Assembly: GCF_029255125.1 (NCBI RefSeq)
Contig: NZ_JAPUVR010000102.1
Coordinates: forward strand, 24,794-88,793
Source: Accumulibacter sp.
Lineage (GTDB): Bacteria > Pseudomonadota > Gammaproteobacteria > Burkholderiales > Rhodocyclaceae
Reading direction: 5' to 3'
Length of the DNA stretch: 64,000 nucleotides
The stretch's first letter is position 1. Every line of letters starts with the position of its first letter. This document shows positions 53,986 to 63,898 of this stretch, piece after piece. A program made the translations under genes and the position numbers. Below the pieces are notes generated by a model. It did no database searches. It was not told the origin of the DNA and saw only the letters and a program-made list of their open reading frames with translations.

Positions 53986-54785
53986 GCCAGGCGGAAGTGC
54001 CGACGACATCGGGCAGCACGCTGCTGATCGATGTCGTCACGCTCTTTCCCGAGATGTTTGCCGTCCTGTCGCAAGGCGGCGTCGCACGGCGGGCGCTGTT
54101 TGCCGGCGCTTGGTCCTTGCATCTTTGGAACCCGCGTGATTTCACGCGCGACCGGCATCGCACCGTCGATGACCGCCCGTTTGGCGGGGGTCCCGGAATG
54201 GTGATGATGGCGGGGCCGCTGGCGCAGGCGATCGAGGCTGCCCGGCAGCGGCAACGGGATGCCGGCGGCAACAGTCGGGTCATCTGCCTGTCGCCGCAGG
54301 GGGCGCTGCTGACCCATCAGCGGGTGCTGCATCTGGCGCAGAGCGAGACCGCACTGGTGCTCGTTTGTGGGCGCTATGAGGGAATCGACGAGCGGTTGAT
54401 CGAGGCGTGCGTCGATGAGGAAATTTCGATCGGAGATTTTGTGCTCTCGGGCGGCGAGATCCCGGCGCTGGCGCTGATCGATGCGGTGGTCAGGCAGTTG
54501 CCGGGGACGCTGAACGATGCCGCGTCGGCGCTGGAAGATTCTTTCTGCGCCGGTTTGCTGGATTGTCCGCACTATACGCGGCCCGTGGAGTACGCAGGAA
54601 AGCGTGTGCCGGGGGTGCTGTTGTCCGGTCATCACGCAGAGATTCGGCGGTGGCGCCTGCAGCAGGCGCTCGGCCGGACCTGGCAGCGTCGGCCGGACCT
54701 TCTGGCACGGCGTGCCTTGACAACAGCGGAAACGCAACTCCTGGTGCAGTTTCAGGAGCAATGCGGTCAGGAAAACAAAGCGTAA
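53982..54785 (+). CDS. trmD: tRNA (guanine-37-N1)-methyltransferase
   Basis: TrmD methylates G37 next to the anticodon to keep the reading frame. The 267-residue product has the knot-fold motifs [37 protein letters not shown] and [15 protein letters not shown]. The GTG start overlaps the rimM stop. Confidence 0.98.
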   Translation: MSQAEVPTTSGSTLLIDVVTLFPEMFAVLSQGGVARRALFAGAWSLHLWNPRDFTRDRHRTVDDRPFGGGPGMVMMAGPLAQAIEAARQRQRDAGGNSRVICLSPQGALLTHQRVLHLAQSETALVLVCGRYEGIDERLIEACVDEEISIGDFVLSGGEIPALALIDAVVRQLPGTLNDAASALEDSFCAGLLDCPHYTRPVEYAGKRVPGVLLSGHHAEIRRWRLQQALGRTWQRRPDLLARRALTTAETQLLVQFQEQCGQENKA

Positions 54786-54809
54786 TTCGCCTCTATGGAG
54801 TCAAAAACA

Positions 54810-55175
54810 ATGAATCTGATCGAGCAACTCGAACAAGAAGAAATTGCCCGTCTGGGCAAGGTCGTGCCGCCGTTTTCGCCAGGCGATACGGTGGTCGTGC
54901 AGGTCAAGGTCAAGGAAGGTACGCGCGAACGTTTGCAGGCTTACGAGGGGGTCGTCATCGCGAAACGCAATCGCGGCCTGAACTCGAGTTTCATCGTGCG
55001 CAAGATATCGTCGGGCGAGGGGGTCGAACGGACCTTCCAGACGTATTCGCCGCTGGTTGCCGCGATCGAAGTCAAGCGGCGTGGCGACGTGCGGCGCGCC
55101 AAGCTGTATTACCTGCGCCAGCGTTCCGGCAAGTCGGCGCGGATCAAGGAGAAGCTGACCCGCAAGCAGCGCTGA
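54810..55175 (+). CDS. rplS: Ribosomal protein L19
   Basis: The 121-residue protein is a full L19 ([42 protein letters not shown]). I chose ATG 54810 ([11 protein letters not shown]), which has GGAG nine bases upstream, over ATG 54795. It ends the operon and a hairpin follows at 55202-55226. Confidence 0.97.
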   Translation: MNLIEQLEQEEIARLGKVVPPFSPGDTVVVQVKVKEGTRERLQAYEGVVIAKRNRGLNSSFIVRKISSGEGVERTFQTYSPLVAAIEVKRRGDVRRAKLYYLRQRSGKSARIKEKLTRKQR

Positions 55176-55201
55176 CCGCGCGCAGCAAGGACCGTACGCA
55201 G

Positions 55202-55226
55202 CCGGCGAGGCAGATGCCATCGCCGG
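55202..55226. terminator. Hairpin between convergent rplS and folE2
   Basis: CCGGCGA at 55202-55208 pairs with TCGCCGG at 55220-55226, with an inner GGC/GCC pairing. It is placed in the convergent gap after rplS and is a likely terminator. Confidence 0.45.
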
Positions 55227-55250
55227 GCTGTGCCGGCCGCCGCTGCATCG

Positions 55251-56075
55251 TCAGCTTGCCGCACGCAGCCGCTGGTCGCTTTCGATCAGCGCGTAGGCTG
55301 AATGGTTGTGGATCGACTCGAAGTTTTCCGATTCGACCACATAGGAATCAATGCGCGGTTCCTGGTTGAGCCTTGCAGCGACATCGCGCACCATGTCCTC
55401 GACGAACTTCGGGTTGGCGTAGGCACGCTCGGTGACATACTTTTCGTCGGGCCGTTTGAGCAGGCCGTAGAGTTCGCACGACGCTTCGGATTCGACGATC
55501 TCGACCAGTTCCTCGATCCACACGTGGTCATTGATGCTCACCGTAACGGTGACATGCGAGCGCTGGTTGTGCGCTCCACTTTCCGAAATCTCCTTCGAGC
55601 AGGGACAGAGGCTGGTCACTGGAACCACCACCCTGATCTTTGAATCGATTCGCTCGTGACCGATCTCGCCGATCAGCGTGACATCGTAATCCATCAGGCT
55701 CTGCACTCCGGATACCGGCGCCAGCTTGTTGATGAAATAAGGGAAGTTCATTTCGATGTGACCGCTTTCGGCTTCCAGGCGGGCGAGCATCTCGCTCAGC
55801 ATGCGGGGGAAGTTCTCGACTGAGATCTCGCGCTCCTGGCTGTTCAGGATCTCGACGAAGCGCGACATGTGCGTGCCCTTGAAGTTGTGCGGCAGGCCGA
55901 CGTACATGTTGAACACGGCGATCGTATGCTGCACCCCGCCGGACTTGTCGAGCACACCTACGGGGTGCCGAATCGCCTTGATGCCGACCTTGTTGATGGC
56001 GATCCGCCGGGTATCGGCGGAGCCTTGAACATCCGCCATGACCGTAGGTTTGTGCGGCGTTTCGGGTGCGTTCAT
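55251..56075 (-). CDS. folE2: GTP cyclohydrolase FolE2 (type IB)
   Basis: FolE2 opens GTP to dihydroneopterin triphosphate, the first step of folate and queuosine synthesis, and can use metals other than zinc. The 274-residue product has [26 protein letters not shown] with the catalytic cysteine, and an ending with [13 protein letters not shown]. The AGGAG site precedes ATG 56075. It lies 27 bases after dxs, probably in the same transcript as xseB-ispA-dxs. Confidence 0.95.
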   Translation of the reverse strand: MNAPETPHKPTVMADVQGSADTRRIAINKVGIKAIRHPVGVLDKSGGVQHTIAVFNMYVGLPHNFKGTHMSRFVEILNSQEREISVENFPRMLSEMLARLEAESGHIEMNFPYFINKLAPVSGVQSLMDYDVTLIGEIGHERIDSKIRVVVPVTSLCPCSKEISESGAHNQRSHVTVTVSINDHVWIEELVEIVESEASCELYGLLKRPDEKYVTERAYANPKFVEDMVRDVAARLNQEPRIDSYVVESENFESIHNHSAYALIESDQRLRAAS

Positions 56076-56102
56076 TGCTGCTCCTGAGAGTTATTCGTCT
56101 GG

Positions 56103-57983
56103 TTATTCCGCCTGCGGCGTGGCCGTGCCGAGTTGCGCACGATGCTCGTCGGCGGCGCGGACGATCCCGTCGCGGTCGAGTCCGATCTCGGCGAGCAGGA
56201 GAGCATGATCGCCATGCTCGATGAAGCGATCGGGAATACCCAGACGGACGAGCCGCGGCGCGTGCGCAAGCCCTTCGAGCACGCGCTCGACCTCACTGCC
56301 AGCGCCGCCAATCAGCGCATTCTCTTCGACGCTGATCAGCAAAGAATGTTCCGCCGCCAGGGCGGTAATCAGTTGGTGGTCGACGGGTTTGGCGAAACGC
56401 ATGTTGGCCACCGTCGCGTCGAGCGCTTCGCCGGCCGCCAGGGCAGGCGTCAGCATGCTGCCAAAAGCAAGCAGTGCGATGTCCCGGCCGCGTCGACGTA
56501 TTTCGCCCTTACCGATTTCCAGCTCGACGAGCTTCGGCTCGATCGCCACGCCAGGGCCGCTGCCGCGCGGGTAGCGCACGGCGCTCGGCCCGTCGTGTCG
56601 ATACGCGGTGGTCAACATCCTGCGGCACTCGTTTTCGTCGGCCGGCGTCATGACCACCATGTTCGGAATGCAGATCAGGTAGGAGAGATCGAAAGCGCCG
56701 TGGTGCGTCGGCCCGTCGGCGCCGACCAGACCGCCACGGTCGAGGGCGAGCACCACCGGCAGCTTCTGCAACGCCACATCGTGCACCAACTGGTCGTAAG
56801 CGCGCTGCAGAAAAGTCGAGTAGATCGCCAGCACCGGGCGCAGGCCTTCGCACGCCAGCCCGGCGGCAAAGGTGACCGCATGCTGCTCGGCAATTCCTAC
56901 ATCGTAGTAGCGGTCAGGGAAGCGCTCGCTGAATTCGAGCAGCCCAGATCCTTCGCGCATCGCCGGGGTAATTCCGACGAGTTTGGTGTCGGCCACCGCC
57001 ATGTCGCACAGCCAAGTCCCGAAAACCTGCGTGTAGCTGGGTTTCGCACCGCTTGGCTGGCCGGCGATGCCAACTTCCGGCTGAAACTTCGACACCCCAT
57101 GGTAGAGAATTGGATCGACTTCGGCGAGCTTGTAGCCCTGGCCCTTCTTGGTGATCACATGCAGGAACTGCGGCCCGGACAGGTGCGTCAGATTCTGCAA
57201 GGTCGGCACGAGCGATTCCAGGTCGTGGCCATCGATCGGCCCGATGTAATTGAATCCCATTTCCTCAAAGAGCGTCGCCGGCGTGAGCATGCCTTTCACG
57301 TGCTCTTCAGCGCGTTTGGCGAACTCGCGCAGCGAGGGCGAAAAGTCGAGCATCTTCTCGCCCGCCTTGCGCGCCGCATTGAACGTGCTGCCCGAGAAAA
57401 TGCGCGCCAGATAGCGGTTGAGCGCACCCACCGGCGGTGAAATCGACATGTCGTTGTCGTTCAGAATGACCAACACGTCGGCGTCGGCGACGCCCCCGTT
57501 GTTGAGTGCTTCGAATGCCTGTCCGGCCGACATCGCGCCGTCACCGATGATTGCCACGACGCGCCGCGTTTCGCCTTTCAGCTTGGCGGCAATCGCCATG
57601 CCGAGCGCGGCCGAGATCGAGGTCGACGAATGCCCGACGCCGAAGGTGTCGTACGGGCTCTCGCTGCGTTTCGGGAACCCGGAAACGCCGCCGTGCATAC
57701 GCAGCCGGGCCATTCCCGAGCGACGCCCGGTGAGCACCTTGTGGGCGTACGTCTGATGGCCGACGTCCCACACCAGGCGGTCGTGCGGCGTGTCGAAGAC
57801 GTAGTGCAGGGCCACCGTCAACTCGACGGTACCGAGGTTCGACGACAGGTGTCCGCCGGTTCTCGACACCGATTCGACGAGAAAGGAGCGCAATTCGCTG
57901 GCCAACTGCGGCAGTTGCCGGCGGTCGAGTTTGCGGACCTGGGCCGGGTTGCTGATCGTGTCGAGCAGAGGATAACGGGTCAT
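56103..57983 (-). CDS. dxs: 1-deoxy-D-xylulose-5-phosphate synthase
   Basis: Dxs makes deoxyxylulose phosphate from pyruvate and glyceraldehyde phosphate, the first step of the MEP isoprenoid pathway. The 626-residue product has the catalytic histidine region [16 protein letters not shown], ThDP motif [18 protein letters not shown] and [18 protein letters not shown]. Start ATG 57983 is preferred; ATG 58001 is possible. It is downstream of ispA by 64 bases. Confidence 0.97.
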   Translation of the reverse strand: MTRYPLLDTISNPAQVRKLDRRQLPQLASELRSFLVESVSRTGGHLSSNLGTVELTVALHYVFDTPHDRLVWDVGHQTYAHKVLTGRRSGMARLRMHGGVSGFPKRSESPYDTFGVGHSSTSISAALGMAIAAKLKGETRRVVAIIGDGAMSAGQAFEALNNGGVADADVLVILNDNDMSISPPVGALNRYLARIFSGSTFNAARKAGEKMLDFSPSLREFAKRAEEHVKGMLTPATLFEEMGFNYIGPIDGHDLESLVPTLQNLTHLSGPQFLHVITKKGQGYKLAEVDPILYHGVSKFQPEVGIAGQPSGAKPSYTQVFGTWLCDMAVADTKLVGITPAMREGSGLLEFSERFPDRYYDVGIAEQHAVTFAAGLACEGLRPVLAIYSTFLQRAYDQLVHDVALQKLPVVLALDRGGLVGADGPTHHGAFDLSYLICIPNMVVMTPADENECRRMLTTAYRHDGPSAVRYPRGSGPGVAIEPKLVELEIGKGEIRRRGRDIALLAFGSMLTPALAAGEALDATVANMRFAKPVDHQLITALAAEHSLLISVEENALIGGAGSEVERVLEGLAHAPRLVRLGIPDRFIEHGDHALLLAEIGLDRDGIVRAADEHRAQLGTATPQAE

Positions 57984-58047
57984 CGATGATCTATCCTGCA
58001 TGGAAACTTGGCGGAGCGGCACAAGCAGTGGTCGGCAGCGGCACGCT

Positions 58048-58971
58048 TCAGAACTTGCGCCGGGTGATGAAGTCGGTCAGTTCGACGAGGCGACGGCTGC
58101 GTTCGGCAAAGACGCCCAGGGCTTCGACCGCCTGCTGCTGCAGGTCGGCCGCCAGCTGGCGGGTTCGTTCCAGACCAAGCAGGCTGACGTAGGTCGGTTT
58201 GGCGGCTGCCGCGTCCTTGCCGGCGGTCTTGCCCAGCGTGGTGGTGTTGGACGTGCAGTCGAGGATGTCATCGACGATCTGGAAAAGCAGGCCCGCCCGT
58301 TTGGCGAAACGATCGAGCGATTCGCGTTCGCCTTCGCTCAACGCTCGGCCGCAGAGCGCGCCGAGCAGTACGGCTGCCCTGATCAGGGCGCCCGTCTTCA
58401 GCGCGTGCATCATCTCGAGTTCGGGCAGGCAGAGACTCTGGCCAACTGCTGCGAGGTCGATCGATTGACCGCCAGCCATGCCGCACGAGCCGCTGGCGCG
58501 GGCCAGCAGGCGGATCATTTCGCGCTGTCGTTCGCTGCCGCCCGGCAGCTCGCGCGCGAGAATCTCGAACGCGAGTGACTGCAGGCTATCGCCGACGAGC
58601 AGTGCGGTCGCCTCGTCGTATTCGACATGGCAGGTCGCCCGCCCGCGCCGGAGAACGTCGTTGTCCATGCACGGCAGATCGTCATGAACCAGCGAATAGC
58701 TGTGGATCAGCTCGACCGCGCAGGCCACGACCTCCAGCCTCTCCGGGGCAGCTTCGCTGAGCTCGCCAGCAGCAAAGGCGAGCAAGGGGCGAACCCGCTT
58801 GCCGCCGCCCAGGCTGGCGTAGCGCATGGCCTGATGCAATCGGGCGGGGATCGCTTCGCCGGAGGGCAGCAAGCGCGCCAAGCTGGCTTCCACCCGCGCC
58901 TGGACGCTGCGCATCCAGTCGGTGAATGACGACTCGCCTTGCCCTGGCGCCAGGTCGTCGAAGCTGTTCAT
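58048..58971 (-). CDS. ispA: Farnesyl diphosphate synthase
   Basis: IspA joins isopentenyl units to farnesyl diphosphate. The 307-residue product has the first aspartate-rich motif [26 protein letters not shown], and the second QIVDDILD, as well as [14 protein letters not shown]. The ATG overlaps the xseB stop as ATGA. The order xseB-ispA-dxs is the same as in E. coli. Confidence 0.96.
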   Translation of the reverse strand: MNSFDDLAPGQGESSFTDWMRSVQARVEASLARLLPSGEAIPARLHQAMRYASLGGGKRVRPLLAFAAGELSEAAPERLEVVACAVELIHSYSLVHDDLPCMDNDVLRRGRATCHVEYDEATALLVGDSLQSLAFEILARELPGGSERQREMIRLLARASGSCGMAGGQSIDLAAVGQSLCLPELEMMHALKTGALIRAAVLLGALCGRALSEGERESLDRFAKRAGLLFQIVDDILDCTSNTTTLGKTAGKDAAAAKPTYVSLLGLERTRQLAADLQQQAVEALGVFAERSRRLVELTDFITRRKF

Positions 58972-59237
58972 CGGGCCTCACCGCTGCTGCCGGCAAAATC
59001 GCGCAAGCTTCCGTTGTCGAGAATCTGGATCTGGCGCTCGGCTTCGCTCAGTTGTTGGTGACACAACTTCAGCAACTCGCTGCCTCGCCGGTACGCGGCA
59101 AGCGATTCGTCGAGAGCCAGGCGTCCTCCTTCCATGCGCTCGACGATCTGCTCAAGTTGGGCGAGCGCCTCCTCGAACTTGAGTTCGTGCAAATCGACGG
59201 CTTCCTGGGACGACGGCTCGCGGTTGCCTGCGGTCAC
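58968..59237 (-). CDS. xseB: Exodeoxyribonuclease VII small subunit
   Basis: The 89-residue protein is the small coiled subunit of ExoVII, a single-strand exonuclease (FEEALAQLEQIVERMEGGRLALDESLAAYRRGSELLKLC). I chose GTG 59237, which has AGGAG eight bases upstream; the longer frame runs to 59405, into the insertion sequence, and is spurious. It leads the xseB-ispA-dxs operon. Confidence 0.92.
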   Translation of the reverse strand: MTAGNREPSSQEAVDLHELKFEEALAQLEQIVERMEGGRLALDESLAAYRRGSELLKLCHQQLSEAERQIQILDNGSLRDFAGSSGEAR

Positions 59238-59281
59238 TGATCTTGCTCCTGAGCATCGGCGGGCTTCGCCGGAAACCGCCG

Positions 59282-59311
59282 AAAATAGCCTATAAGCGTG
59301 CATCCGGTCAA
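59282..59311 (-). promoter_or_regulatory. Candidate promoter of xseB-ispA-dxs next to an insertion sequence
   Basis: On the minus strand TTGACC (59311-59306) and TATTTT (59287-59282) lie 18 bases apart. The insertion sequence begins at 59328, 17 bases upstream of the -35, so the core promoter survives but any upstream elements were moved away. Confidence 0.5.
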
Positions 59312-59318
59312 ATGGAAA

Positions 59319-59327
59319 GCGCGTCGA
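59319..59327 (+). repeat. 9-bp target site duplication, left copy
   Basis: GCGCGTCGA directly precedes the insertion sequence and is repeated exactly at 60831-60839, the mark of a fairly recent transposition. Confidence 0.85.
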
Positions 59328-59350
59328 GGGTGCAATCGAAAGTGCGACTG
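59328..59350 (+). repeat. Left terminal inverted repeat of the insertion sequence
   Basis: This 23-bp end matches the reverse complement of 60808-60830 except at two internal positions. Confidence 0.88.
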
Positions 59351-59445
59351 GCGGCGGGGCGAGGGAGCCGGTGGCCTTCGGCGCTAGACAAATGGGCTGA
59401 GGCAAGGTAAATAGTCATGGGTCACTTCAACGTGGAGCGAAACCC

Positions 59446-60803
59446 ATGGCAAAACAGTGGTCTGAAATGGAGGGGCGACTCAAGCCGAGTCGGAGTTTGG
59501 AAGAGCGGTTGCGAGAGCATCCGGAGCTCCAGGCCAAGGTCGAGTCGTTGTTGGCGGTGGTCGAGAACGCGGCCGGCGATGTCGAGAAGGCGGCGGAGGC
59601 GGAGCGGCGGGTGACGGAGGAACTGCGGCAGCTGGGCAGCGAAGCGTTGCACAGCTGGGCGCGACGGCAAGCGCCGCGGAAGGAAGAAGAGGTGGCGCAA
59701 CAACCGGGCGTGCAGCGGAAGGAAAAAAAAACGTCTATTGGCAGACGCTGTACGGCAGGATCGAAGTAGCGGAGCAGGTCTTCCGGCAAGGGACCCGTGG
59801 GCCGCAGATCAGGCCATTCACGCGTTCGGCGGAGGTGGTCTGCCGGGGCTGCTCGGAGCCGCTGCAGCGAGCGATCGTGGATTTTGGAGCGGACACGCCC
59901 GCGGCGCGCATTCCGCAGAAGCTAAGAGAGCATTACGGTATCGAAGTGTCCGCCGGTACGTGCTGGCCGATCGTCTTGCGGCATGCCGAGACGATCGACG
60001 AGCGGCCGAAAGCGGCGGCACAGATCCCAGAACGAGACGGGGTGGCGCAACTGATCGCCGAGATCGACGGGAGCATGATTCCGGTTGTGGAGATGGCCGA
60101 ATCGAACGACCAGAGCGCGAAAGGGGACCGCCGCAAGACCCGCCAAGTGGGCTGGAAGGAAGCGCGATTGAGCCTGGTCCATACGCCGGGCTCGGTTACC
60201 CCGGTGTTCGGCGCCACCGTGGGACCGCCCGATCAAGTCGGAGAGACCCTGTTGCGTACGGCGGTTCAGGCCGGACTGGGGCGGAAGACCCAGGTCCATG
60301 CGGTCAGCGATGGCGCCGCATGGATTGCCGATCAAGTCAGTGAGCAGTTCGGACTCCACGGCCACTTCCTCGTCGATTTCTACCATGTCTGTGACTACCT
60401 GACGGCCGCAGGGAAGACGATCGCCGGCACGGCGGCGAGGGCTTGGCTGGAAACGCAGAAAGATCGGCTGAAACAGAACCGTCTCCAGGACGTCCTCGAC
60501 GAACTGCAGCGATTCGTCGAGGACGACACCGTTCCCGATGACCACGCTCCAGTGCGCGCGGCGCATCGCTATCTCACCAATCGCCCGGGGCAGTTCAACT
60601 ATCAAGACGCGCTCATGGCCGAGCTGCCCATAGGGTCGGGCGAAGTCGAAAGCGCACACCGTTACGTCATCCAGGACCGTCTCAAGCGGCCCGGCGCCTG
60701 GTGGAAACTGAAAAACGCCAAGCACATGTTGGCGCTGCGGGTCTGCCGTGCCAACCACGAGTGGGACAGCTATTGGCAGTCCAGAGGCCAACAGGCGGCC
60801 TGA
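59446..60803 (+). CDS. Transposase of ISKra4-like element, read with a -1 frameshift
   Basis: The first frame (59446-59769) encodes a helical, charged N-terminus (SRSLEERLREHPELQAKVESLL) and enters a run of nine A at 59723-59731. Slipping back one base at A-AAA-AAA (59724-59730) continues in the second frame with VYWQTLYGRIEVAEQVFR and the catalytic part (LIAEIDGSMIPVVEM; HAVSDGAAWIADQV; GSGEVESAHRYVIQDRLKRPG), giving about 452 residues. The second frame has no good start of its own upstream of the conserved region. Programmed -1 frameshifting or transcriptional slippage is likely; a simple mutation is the alternative. Confidence 0.82.
59723..59731 (+). promoter_or_regulatory. A9 slippery site for transposase frameshift
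   Basis: In the first frame the codons read GAA AAA AAA ACG; a slip of one base back continues AAC GTC TAT, the start of the conserved transposase domain. Confidence 0.7.
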
Positions 60804-60807
60804 TCCA

Positions 60808-60830
60808 CAGTCGCACTTCCAATTGCACCC
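60808..60830 (-). repeat. Right terminal inverted repeat of the insertion sequence
   Basis: The 23-bp end pairs with the left repeat at 21 of 23 positions. Confidence 0.88.
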
Positions 60831-60839
60831 GCGCGTCGA
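60831..60839 (+). repeat. 9-bp target site duplication, right copy
   Basis: GCGCGTCGA is identical to 59319-59327. Confidence 0.85.
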
Positions 60840-60963
60840 GCGCGTCGAGCAGCCGCCTGACAATTGCGTGTGCGTTTGCTGCGCGGCAGGCAGCGACGTG
60901 CGCGCTCGCCTGGATCAAGGGCTACAGGCTTGGTGCGGCGCGGGCGAAATCTCGCCGCGCCTT

Positions 60964-61587
60964 CTAGCTATTCGCCCAGTCGATGATCGGCTGCCACTGC
61001 TCGACATCGCGCGCTGCGCGCGATGGGGTAAGGTCGAAAATCGTCATGCCGAGCATTGTCGTCTGGACGTAAAGCTGTGTGTTGCGCAGATAAGCGAGGA
61101 CGGGAACGTCGAACCTGGCGAAGAAGTGCTCGAGTTCGGTGGCTGAGCGCGTGCGCGGGTCTACGCGCATTCCGACGACGGCAACGAACGCATTTTCGTT
61201 GCGCACGGCCTTCTCTTCGAGCAAGCCAGCCAGGAAGTGGCGCGTTGCCAGCATGTCGAACAGCGAGGGCTGCACCGGTACCAGAACGCGATTGACCTGT
61301 TTGACGACGGTATCGAGAGCCCGGCCGTGCAGGCCGGCCGGCGTATCGAGGACGACGTGCGTCGTTCCCTTCGGCGGTTTGGCCGTCTTCCCCGGTTCGA
61401 TTTCCCAGTTGCGAATCTTCGGCAGCGCTTCGGGCCGCAGGCGCAGCCATTCACGTGACGATTGCTGCCGGTCGACGTCGCCCAACATGACGCGATGACC
61501 GCTGCGTGCGAGGTGACCGGCCAGATTGATCGCCAGCGTCGATTTGCCGGAACCGCCCTTGGGATTGGCAACCAGGAAGGATCTCAT
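60964..61587 (-). CDS. Orphan ParA-family ATPase
   Basis: The 207-residue protein has the deviant Walker A NPKGGSGKSTLAINL at the N-terminus, LGDVDRQQSSREWL, and HVVLDTPAGLHG. It is a short ParA/MinD-type ATPase without a DNA-binding N-terminal domain. Related orphan ParAs position protein clusters; a ParB partner is not found next to it. Its ATG overlaps the stop of the TAXI-type gene as ATGA, so it is the last gene of a three-gene operon. Function unknown beyond ATPase. Confidence 0.85.
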   Translation of the reverse strand: MRSFLVANPKGGSGKSTLAINLAGHLARSGHRVMLGDVDRQQSSREWLRLRPEALPKIRNWEIEPGKTAKPPKGTTHVVLDTPAGLHGRALDTVVKQVNRVLVPVQPSLFDMLATRHFLAGLLEEKAVRNENAFVAVVGMRVDPRTRSATELEHFFARFDVPVLAYLRNTQLYVQTTMLGMTIFDLTPSRAARDVEQWQPIIDWANS

Positions 61588-62927
61588 CGTCTCTTGTCCT
61601 CGTCATGGATCGCGGCCAAGCGCCGCAGCTTTTCGCGAACCAAGTTTATGTGCTCGCGCAAAGTGTAAAGCAGATCGGTAAAAGCCAGTGGAATATTGCG
61701 CGTGCTGGCGTCGTCCTCGATGCGCTCGAGACGTTCGACGTAGCTCTGATGGGAAAGCGGGTCGTAGGCAGTACGCAGCTCGTTTTCCAGAAACTTCAGG
61801 TCGCCGTAGCAGCGGTAGATTTTCGAGCGCACACGCCAGGTGTAGATCGTCGGGGCGAATTTGAGGAGCGGCAGCGAGATCATGACGAGCGGCAGAATCA
61901 TGACGAACATGCGCTCGACGAGAACGGCGAGCGAAAACGGCAGGTAGCGCTGGAGAAACGGTGGCCCCGACTTGTAGTAGCGCTGTGCGTCCGGCGAGAG
62001 CAGGAAACTCTGGTCCTTGTAGGTCGGGAATTCGCCGGCGCGCTGGAAGAATCCCCCTTTGCCGTTGACCTCGGTCATCGCCTGCAGCAGCAGTGTTGCC
62101 AAAGCCGGATGCAGGTCGTCGCGCACGACGACGTTGGCCGTCGTTGCCAGAAGAACGGTATCGCGTGGCGGCAGGTCGCGTACCAGATCGACGACGCCGC
62201 GCGGCAGAACGATCTTCGACAGGAAGGGGAAACGGCGCAGGTAGGCGTCGGCCTGACTGAAACTGACCACGCGCAGACCAGGCGAACGCAGCATGACCTG
62301 GACCACCGGTGCTTCCTGGGCGGCGACGATGAATGCGGCGTCGATCTCGCTCTGCTGCAGCGCTTCGGCCGCGGTCAGCCCGGCCAGCGGAACCAGATTC
62401 GGGCTGTTCGGCTTGATGTCGTTGGCTTCGAGCAATTGCAGCGCAAGGCCGCGGATGCCGCTGCCCTCTTCACCGACGGCGATGCGCCGGCCTTCGAGCT
62501 GATACAGCCGGTCTACGCGCTGCTCATTACGGTAGAAGACCCAGACCGGTTCGTAGGACACGCTGCCGAGCGAGAGCAGAGCGCGCGGGCGTTCGTCCTC
62601 GTTCTCGGCCGGCGGGGCGATGCCGCCCTGGACAAAGGCGACATCGGCTTCGCCGCTTTCCAGCCGCTTGAGGTTCTCGTACGACCCGGCCGAGGTGCGC
62701 ACCTCGAGGGTGATTCCCTTCGCTGCGAGCAGCGCCGCGTAACGCTGCGCGTACGCGTAGTAGGCGCCGGTATCGCTGCCGGTACTGATCGTTACCCGCC
62801 GCGGCGGCTCGGGCGCGACGAACTGATAGGCAACGAGCAGGCCGACTGCGGTCAGGAGGACGATCGGCCACGCCGTTGCCAGCATGTAGCGCACCGCCAC
62901 CAGGCGAGCGCGCAAGCGCTCGATCAC
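61584..62927 (-). CDS. TAXI-family TRAP transporter solute-binding-like membrane protein
   Basis: The 447-residue product has an N-terminal membrane segment (AWPIVLLTAVGLLVAYQFV), a TAXI/NMT1-like binding domain (RRVTISTGSDTGAYYAYAQRYAALL, LKRLESGEADVAFVQGG, GIRGLALQLLEANDI), and, unusually, a second membrane segment (MFVMILPLVMISLPLLKFAP) followed by a cytoplasmic, charged, probably coiled tail. Ordinary TAXI proteins are free periplasmic receptors; this one is anchored at both ends. No TRAP permease genes are nearby. GTG 62927 overlaps the qor stop as GTGA. Confidence 0.85.
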   Translation of the reverse strand: MIERLRARLVAVRYMLATAWPIVLLTAVGLLVAYQFVAPEPPRRVTISTGSDTGAYYAYAQRYAALLAAKGITLEVRTSAGSYENLKRLESGEADVAFVQGGIAPPAENEDERPRALLSLGSVSYEPVWVFYRNEQRVDRLYQLEGRRIAVGEEGSGIRGLALQLLEANDIKPNSPNLVPLAGLTAAEALQQSEIDAAFIVAAQEAPVVQVMLRSPGLRVVSFSQADAYLRRFPFLSKIVLPRGVVDLVRDLPPRDTVLLATTANVVVRDDLHPALATLLLQAMTEVNGKGGFFQRAGEFPTYKDQSFLLSPDAQRYYKSGPPFLQRYLPFSLAVLVERMFVMILPLVMISLPLLKFAPTIYTWRVRSKIYRCYGDLKFLENELRTAYDPLSHQSYVERLERIEDDASTRNIPLAFTDLLYTLREHINLVREKLRRLAAIHDEDKRR

Positions 62928-63898
62928 GGCAGCAGGATGGTCGATCCGGTCAGTCTGCGGGCTTCCAGGTCACGATGCGCCTGCGCGACTTCGGCCAACG
63001 GGTAGCTCTGGTTGACTTCGATCCGCAGCTTGCCGGAGGCGACGGCCTCGATCAGCGCGCCGCCCAGTTCGAGCAGGTCGGCGCGTTTCGCCGTGTAATG
63101 CATCAGCGTCGGTCGCGTCAGGAAGAGCGAACCCTTCTGGGCCAGGAGCAGCGGGTCGAAAGCCGCCACCGGGCCGGAAGCGTTGCCAAAGCTGACCAGC
63201 ATGCCGCAGGTACGCAGACTGTCGAGCGAGCCGGCAAAGGTGTCCTTGCCGACCCCGTCGTAGACCACGGCAACGCCTTCGCCGCCGGTGATTTCGCGTA
63301 CTCGGCTGACGAAGTCTTCACGCGTATAGTCGATCACATGGTCGCAGCCGTGCGCCGCCGCCAGCGTCGCTTTGGCCGAGTTCGACACCGTGCCGATGAC
63401 CGTGGCGCCCAGCGCCTTCGCCCACTGGCAGGCGATCAGGCCGACGCCGCCAGCCGCGGCGTGGATGAGGACCGCGTCGCCGGCTTTCACCGGGTAGGTG
63501 CGCAGCAGCAGGTAGGCGCTGGTCAGACCCTGCAGCATCATTGCCGCCGCGGTGTTAAAGTCGATCGTCGCCGGTAATTTAAGCAGGCGGTCGGCCGGCA
63601 GGCAGCGCTCCTGGCTGTAGGCACCGACCGGCCCGCCAGCGTAGGCGACGCGGTCGCCGGCTGCCAGATCGCTTACCGCACTGCCGACGGCAACGACGAC
63701 GCCGGCGGCTTCCAGGCCGAGCCCACTTGGTTGCGGCAAGGGATAAAGGCCGCTGCGGTGATAGATGTCGATGTAGTTCAGGCCGACCGCCGCGTGCCGT
63801 ACGCGGGCTTCGTGCGGGCCGGGTTCACCGACCGGCACTTCCTCCCAGGACATGGCTTCCGGCCCACCGGGGTGTTGCAGACGAATGGCAAATGGCAT
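62924..63898 (-). CDS. NADPH:quinone oxidoreductase (zinc-free MDR family)
   Basis: The 324-residue product matches QorA-type enzymes (VGLNYIDIYHRSGLYP, GLEAAGVVVAVG, VLIHAAAGGVGLIACQWAKALGATVIGTV, VVYDGVGKDTF), which reduce quinones with NADPH. Start ATG 63898 has a strong AAGGAGG upstream; a longer frame to 63985 is not needed. It is the first gene of a leftward operon with the TAXI-type and ParA-like genes. Confidence 0.92.
   Translation of the reverse strand: MPFAIRLQHPGGPEAMSWEEVPVGEPGPHEARVRHAAVGLNYIDIYHRSGLYPLPQPSGLGLEAAGVVVAVGSAVSDLAAGDRVAYAGGPVGAYSQERCLPADRLLKLPATIDFNTAAAMMLQGLTSAYLLLRTYPVKAGDAVLIHAAAGGVGLIACQWAKALGATVIGTVSNSAKATLAAAHGCDHVIDYTREDFVSRVREITGGEGVAVVYDGVGKDTFAGSLDSLRTCGMLVSFGNASGPVAAFDPLLLAQKGSLFLTRPTLMHYTAKRADLLELGGALIEAVASGKLRIEVNQSYPLAEVAQAHRDLEARRLTGSTILLP

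Larger units (their letters stand above)
59328..60830 (+). mobile_element. Complete ISKra4-like insertion sequence, 1503 bp
   Basis: The element is bounded by 23-bp terminal inverted repeats (59328-59350 and 60808-60830; 21 of 23 bases match, starting GGGTGCAAT) and flanked by a perfect 9-bp duplication GCGCGTCGA. It encodes a transposase split over two frames joined at a run of nine adenines. Protein features match the ISKra4 family; assignment to a subgroup would need a database search. It lies between the xseB operon promoter and the 3' end of the parA-like gene and transcribes rightward. Confidence 0.9.

Noticed and set aside
59238-59405. N-terminal extension of XseB to 59405
   Set aside because: It would run across the border of the insertion sequence; GTG 59237 with AGGAG gives the normal size.
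61584-62927. TAXI-type gene as part of a normal TRAP transporter
   Set aside because: No DctM/DctQ-like permease gene is adjacent, and the protein has an additional membrane segment and cytoplasmic tail.
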